Shown: piece by piece, positions 63,401 to 64,000 of the stretch | Layout of the letters: each line of letters begins with the position of its first letter | How positions within the stretch are numbered: the stretch's first letter is position 1 | NCBI GenBank assembly: GCA_030433805.1 | Contig: JARUXA010000012.1 | Coordinates: forward strand, 62,001-126,000 | DNA: 64,000 nt | Origin: Sphingomonas sp. PsM26 | Lineage (GTDB): Bacteria > Pseudomonadota > Alphaproteobacteria > Sphingomonadales > Sphingomonadaceae | Reading direction: 5' to 3' | Notes under the pieces: generated by a model | Told to the model about the DNA's origin: nothing | Seen by the model: only the letters and a program-made list of their open reading frames with translations | The model's database searches: none | Program-made: the position numbers and the translations under genes

Positions 63401-63546
63401 GACAGGTCTTCGTCCATGCTGCGGACGGCAGCGCGATCGGCACGATCGACGTGCCCGAGCGGCCCTTGCAACTGATCTTCGGCGGGGCGGACGGGCGGAC
63501 CCTGTTCATCCTGACGCACCATTCGCTGTATTCGGTGCGCATATGA
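60490..63546 (+). CDS. Exported two-part beta-helix protein (pectate-lyase-3/GH55-like) with C-terminal SMP-30/gluconolactonase-like domain
   Basis: A 1018-residue secreted protein with a signal peptide (WLVTTAAVLLPCTAFAA). Two pectate-lyase-3-type beta-helix modules follow: APTDGKTDATAAIQQAIDAS near residue 55 and GVIGDGKTDDTAALQRAIDT near 390, each with LPSGRYRI/LPIGFYRV next strands. From about 733 the sequence changes to a propeller with GAAVDAKGALYFVEHRFQRI, NLAVDASGKLLVLSS and a final LQLIFGGADGRTLFILTHHS, as in SMP-30/gluconolactonase proteins. The polymer is unknown; GH55 enzymes attack beta-1,3-glucan, pectate-lyase-3 others. Followed 57 bases later by a TonB receptor. Confidence 0.88.
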   Translation: MRHTGRWLVTTAAVLLPCTAFAAPPQATPSSRSTLASAPKDANAITVNAPTDGKTDATAAIQQAIDASRRASGQGAGIVFLPSGRYRITRSILVPPGVRIFGVGRTRPVLVLADATPGFQQGVGTMVVFTGGDQYNVGKVPVPVPTVVPPRDDVRDANSATFYSAMSNVDVEIGAGNPAATAVRFHVAQHAFLTHMDFRVGSGFAGVYQAGNEMEDVHFHGGRYGIVTEKTSPAWQFTLLDSSFDGQRDAAIREHEVDLTLINVAIRDTPVGIEIDPGYSDSLWGKNVRFERVSKAGVVISRENSVFTQIGFDNAVATDTPVFAQFRESGKTIPGKGRTYRVFAFSHGVAVPALGTTGTIATDAQIEPLRAMPKPGPAAIRAIPAVAEWTDAKTLGVIGDGKTDDTAALQRAIDTHRVVYLPIGFYRVTGTIKLRPDSVLLGLHPALTQLVLPDSNPAHAGPGSVVPLLETPRGGNNIVSGLGLFTGRINPRATALLWKSGATSLVDDVKIMGGGGSPTADGLSLGAKAARSGDPVADNRWDAQYPSIWVTDGGGGTFTDVWTPNTFAQAGFYVSDTKTPGYVYELSAEHHVRNEIVLDGVENWEFHAPQTEQEVGEGMDAVSLDIRNSRNLLFANYHAYRVTRTYHPATTAVQLTNSSDIRFRNVHINAESAFASCEAAGCGTYVRASKFPFENAIVDKTRHVALREREFASLDLPATPVVAAATPAIPGIGAVRKLEDGFFSISGAAVDAKGALYFVEHRFQRILRWSEGAGLETVRDVPLDPVNLAVDASGKLLVLSSLGAEATVYAFDPRGPMTDVQLIPATPTASHPAADTLLPVNWWNNGEFRDQYDAATDHFTTLGEMFARDAGTAKTREYVSPDGSLVLPAFRVWQQGAPDHVGWRFSDTLDSYGFVRGKVGERVFVSNESEGRTLSGLVGAGGALTDLKMFAERGGESVAVAKDGRVFIANGQVFVHAADGSAIGTIDVPERPLQLIFGGADGRTLFILTHHSLYSVRI

Positions 63547-63603
63547 GCGACGGGTCTTTCAAGCATAACAATTAGCAACAAAAACAACGGGGTGGGGACT
63601 ATC

Positions 63604-64000
63604 ATGAAGATCATCGCAAAGGACATTCCTTCCGCCGCACGCCGCCGCGGCATGCTCCTGGGCGCAAGCCTTGCATCCCTGATCGCGGTCGCACTCGCGG
63701 TGCCAGCCACCGCGCAAACGGTGCCGAGCGAACAGACAACGCCGGCCGAAACGCTGTCACCCTCGGCATCGCTGCCCAGCGACACCGCCGCCGCTGCGAC
63801 GCAGGCGAGCGACGACATCGTCGTCACGGGCTCGCGCATCACCGCAAGCGGCTTCACCGCGCCGACGCCGACGACGATGATCGGGGCCGCCGACATCGCG
63901 CGCAACGCGGAACCCAACGTGTTCACGACGATCGCGCAATTGCCCTCGCTACAGGGATCGAGCGGCGTCACCACCGGCACCAACAGCACGTCGAGCGGCC
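63604..64000 (+). CDS. TonB-dependent receptor, N-terminal part (runs off window end)
   Basis: 132 residues are visible. A signal peptide (RRGMLLGASLASLIAVALAV, cleavage near ATA-Q) is followed by a Thr/Ser/Ala-rich linker, a TonB-box-like DDIVVTGSRIT and the start of a plug domain (TMIGAADIARNAEPNVFTTI, then AQLPSLQGSSG). It is probably the transporter for the product of the preceding beta-helix protein. The 3' end lies outside the window. The ATG at 63604 begins the signal peptide. Confidence 0.9.
   Translation, partial: MKIIAKDIPSAARRRGMLLGASLASLIAVALAVPATAQTVPSEQTTPAETLSPSASLPSDTAAAATQASDDIVVTGSRITASGFTAPTPTTMIGAADIARNAEPNVFTTIAQLPSLQGSSGVTTGTNSTSSG

Overview
The window looks like a chromosomal segment of a sphingomonad (Alphaproteobacteria, probably Sphingomonas or a close relative). 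The evidence is very high GC, AddA/AddB in place of RecBCD, the AmgK/MurU cell-wall recycling pair, a DivL-type sensor kinase with tyrosine in its H-box, many TonB/periplasmic carbohydrate proteins, and several families of palindromic intergenic repeats. No phage, integrase, transposase, rRNA or CRISPR array is visible. The genus assignment is inference.

Layout. 1-906: end of aroB and a tiny zinc-finger-like DUF2256 gene. 1049-5816 (minus): radA, cvpA, an Fe-S scaffold protein, a KefB/C-type antiporter and DUF423, mostly tightly packed. 5979-9405: a BLUF blue-light receptor, a lone GAF protein, a GST, a GT4 glycosyltransferase and DUF2218. 9405-15280: a PadR regulator with its probable operator, rarA, then a stress-like trio (catalase-family protein, DJ-1/PfpI, SDR) and a secreted esterase. 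15382-17196: a Crp/Fnr regulator, an unknown RNase-H-like protein and tRNA-Thr. 17231-23164 (minus): exported S9 peptidase, GH9 glucanase and an exported esterase, with a LacI-type palindrome in front. 23385-28703: a small Cys-rich orphan gene, an EEP-fold hydrolase, patatin, a LapA-like protein, pyrF and trpF. 28786-35662: tRNA-Asn, an outer-membrane-like protein, a Gly-rich lipoprotein, secA and argJ.

35852-49526 (minus) is a long housekeeping block: trxA, addA, addB, murU, amgK, tsaE, a ccdAB toxin-antitoxin pair, a divL-like pseudo-histidine kinase and ahcY. Most junctions overlap by a few bases. AddA/AddB process DNA breaks, AmgK/MurU recycle MurNAc, TsaE makes t6A, and AhcY clears S-adenosylhomocysteine. 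A strong near-palindrome upstream of ahcY is a likely SahR-type operator.

49670-57242: YqgE, a peroxiredoxin, AMP nucleosidase, small proteins, a TonB-dependent receptor and a family III CoA-transferase. 57295-64000 looks like a sugar-acid/polysaccharide locus: a Tat-exported Gfo/Idh oxidoreductase, a receiver-less LuxR protein, a FadR-type GntR regulator, gluconokinase, a beta-helix protein apparently fused to an SMP-30/gluconolactonase-like propeller, and the start of another TonB-dependent receptor.

The most unusual non-genic signal is the repeats. One family has four copies of about 105 bp, each made of two 27-28 bp inverted arms around a 50-51 bp variable spacer (REPIN-like). At least five further inverted or GC-rich families sit in other gaps, two of the copies inside otherwise co-directional gene runs (addB/addA and radA/cvpA).
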